This document shows positions 32,233-32,431 of a DNA stretch of 32,431 bases, piece after piece (the stretch's first letter is position 1; every line of letters begins with the position of its first letter). Below the pieces are notes generated by a model, which saw nothing but the letters and a program-made list of their open reading frames with translations, was not told the origin of the DNA and made no database searches. The translations under genes and the position numbers were made by a program. This stretch comes from UBA1930 sp943368475. Its GTDB lineage: Bacteria > Bacteroidota > Bacteroidia > Chitinophagales > Chitinophagaceae. The DNA lies in NCBI GenBank assembly GCA_943368475.1, contig CALRLF020000047.1, positions 1 to 32,431 of the forward strand, read 5' to 3'.

Positions 32233-32431
32233 TGCAGCTAACAAAAGGTTTTACGTCAGCAGGGCTGACGGGTCAAGCCTCTCAACTTCAGTTTTTCAAT
32301 TTGGCTTTTGTTCTTGGCTTGACCGAACGCTATTCAGCAGCAGAATTTGTTTGTAACTACATATCTTTAATCAACACCAGTTCCAAGCAGGACGACTAAA
32401 GCCGTCCTGCCAACGTAAAGCCTGGGACGTT
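32233..32431 (+). repeat. attC-like site 6 (runs to the window edge)
   Basis: It opens with TGCAGCTAAC (32233-32242), the inverse of the C6 start, and reaches GTT at 32429-32431, the last bases of the window. The body is nearly identical to sites 3 and 5. The base after GTT, which would start a seventh cassette, is not visible. Confidence 0.8.

Larger units (their letters stand above)
25699..32431 (+). mobile_element. Integron-like system: recombinase, attI-like site and six cassettes
   Basis: A recombinase gene is followed by six tandem units. Cut between G and TT of each junction, the units are C1 27037-27760, C2 27761-28585, C3 28586-29598, C4 29599-31272, C5 31273-31658 and C6 31659-32429. 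In every unit the first 8-9 bases, with the preceding G, are the exact reverse complement of the sequence that opens the unit's terminal repeat. Examples: GTTGGCAGT at 27036 with ACTGCCAAC at 27562, and GTTGTGTGCA at 29598 with TGCACACAAC at 31081. This is the signature of circular cassettes with a folded attC joined at G|TT. ORFs start 14-45 nt after the junction, again as in integrons. The array runs off the right edge. Names of sites are by analogy. Confidence 0.85.

Noticed and set aside
29403..32431. Near-identical 190-bp repeats as MITEs or insertion-sequence ends.
   Set aside because: There are no target duplications and no shared terminal inverted repeats; the outermost bases differ per unit and pair with the far end of the unit, which fits attC-like cassettes and not transposons.
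27562..32431. Regularly spaced repeats as a CRISPR array.
   Set aside because: Repeats are about 200 nt and spacers are 190-1470 nt with genes; no cas genes are present.
1..32431. tRNA or rRNA genes.
   Set aside because: No cloverleaf with a T-loop core (GGTTCRA) and no rRNA-like stretch was seen in the intergenic regions.

Overview
The window comes from an AT-rich genome of the phylum Bacteroidota, most likely a Chitinophagaceae-type bacterium. The evidence is a SusC/SusD pair, an ECF sigma factor followed by a trans-envelope anti-sigma/beta-barrel protein, an LVIVD lipoprotein, a DUF4294 protein, lipoproteins with loose lipoboxes, TAnnTTTG-type promoter matches and almost no Shine-Dalgarno sequences. 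All calls were made by reading the sequence; no database search was run.

Positions 1-25300 are mostly chromosomal backbone. The left edge holds the end of a histidine-kinase-like ATPase gene overlapping a STAS-like (DUF4325) gene. Next come a TPR lipoprotein (minus), groES-groEL, a SusC/SusD pair, a four-gene sigma/anti-sigma/lipoprotein/barrel operon, a response regulator-histidine kinase pair, a small UspA-like gene and a Tat-exported GH109-type enzyme. From about 18.2 to 25.3 kb everything is on the minus strand: an N-acetylhexosamine-kinase-like gene, prfB with a programmed +1 frameshift, a thioredoxin-like gene, trmH, a DUF4294 gene, ccmF/ccsA and a ccmE whose haem-binding His is replaced by Cys. 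Several intrinsic terminators separate these units, and three of them share nearly the same stem.

Positions 25700-32431 are the exciting part: an integron-like system. A 410-aa tyrosine recombinase reads toward an array of six compact units. Each unit starts at GTT followed by a private 6-7 nt sequence, carries an ORF that usually starts 14-45 nt later, and ends in a ~200-nt structured site. That site opens with the exact reverse complement of the unit's own start. The rule holds for all six units (9 or 10 bp, no mismatch). It is what excision of circular cassettes by a G|TT crossover at integron attC sites would produce. The two arms of each attC-like site pair over about 18 nt, and the paired sequences differ between sites while pairing is kept. 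The recombinase has an IntI-like core-binding region and a C-terminal SPLD motif, but its Lys-to-His catalytic spacing is Xer-length, so it seems to lack the extra IntI-specific domain.

Cassette contents are: C1, a secreted protein of unknown function; C2, two overlapping small genes (the first DUF7660-like); C3, a DUF4261-like protein; C4, a coiled-coil SIR2 protein likely to be an NAD-consuming defence effector; C5, no forward ORF but a 31-codon reverse ORF; C6, an RDD-family membrane protein. The window ends exactly on the GTT of the sixth site, so the array probably continues.
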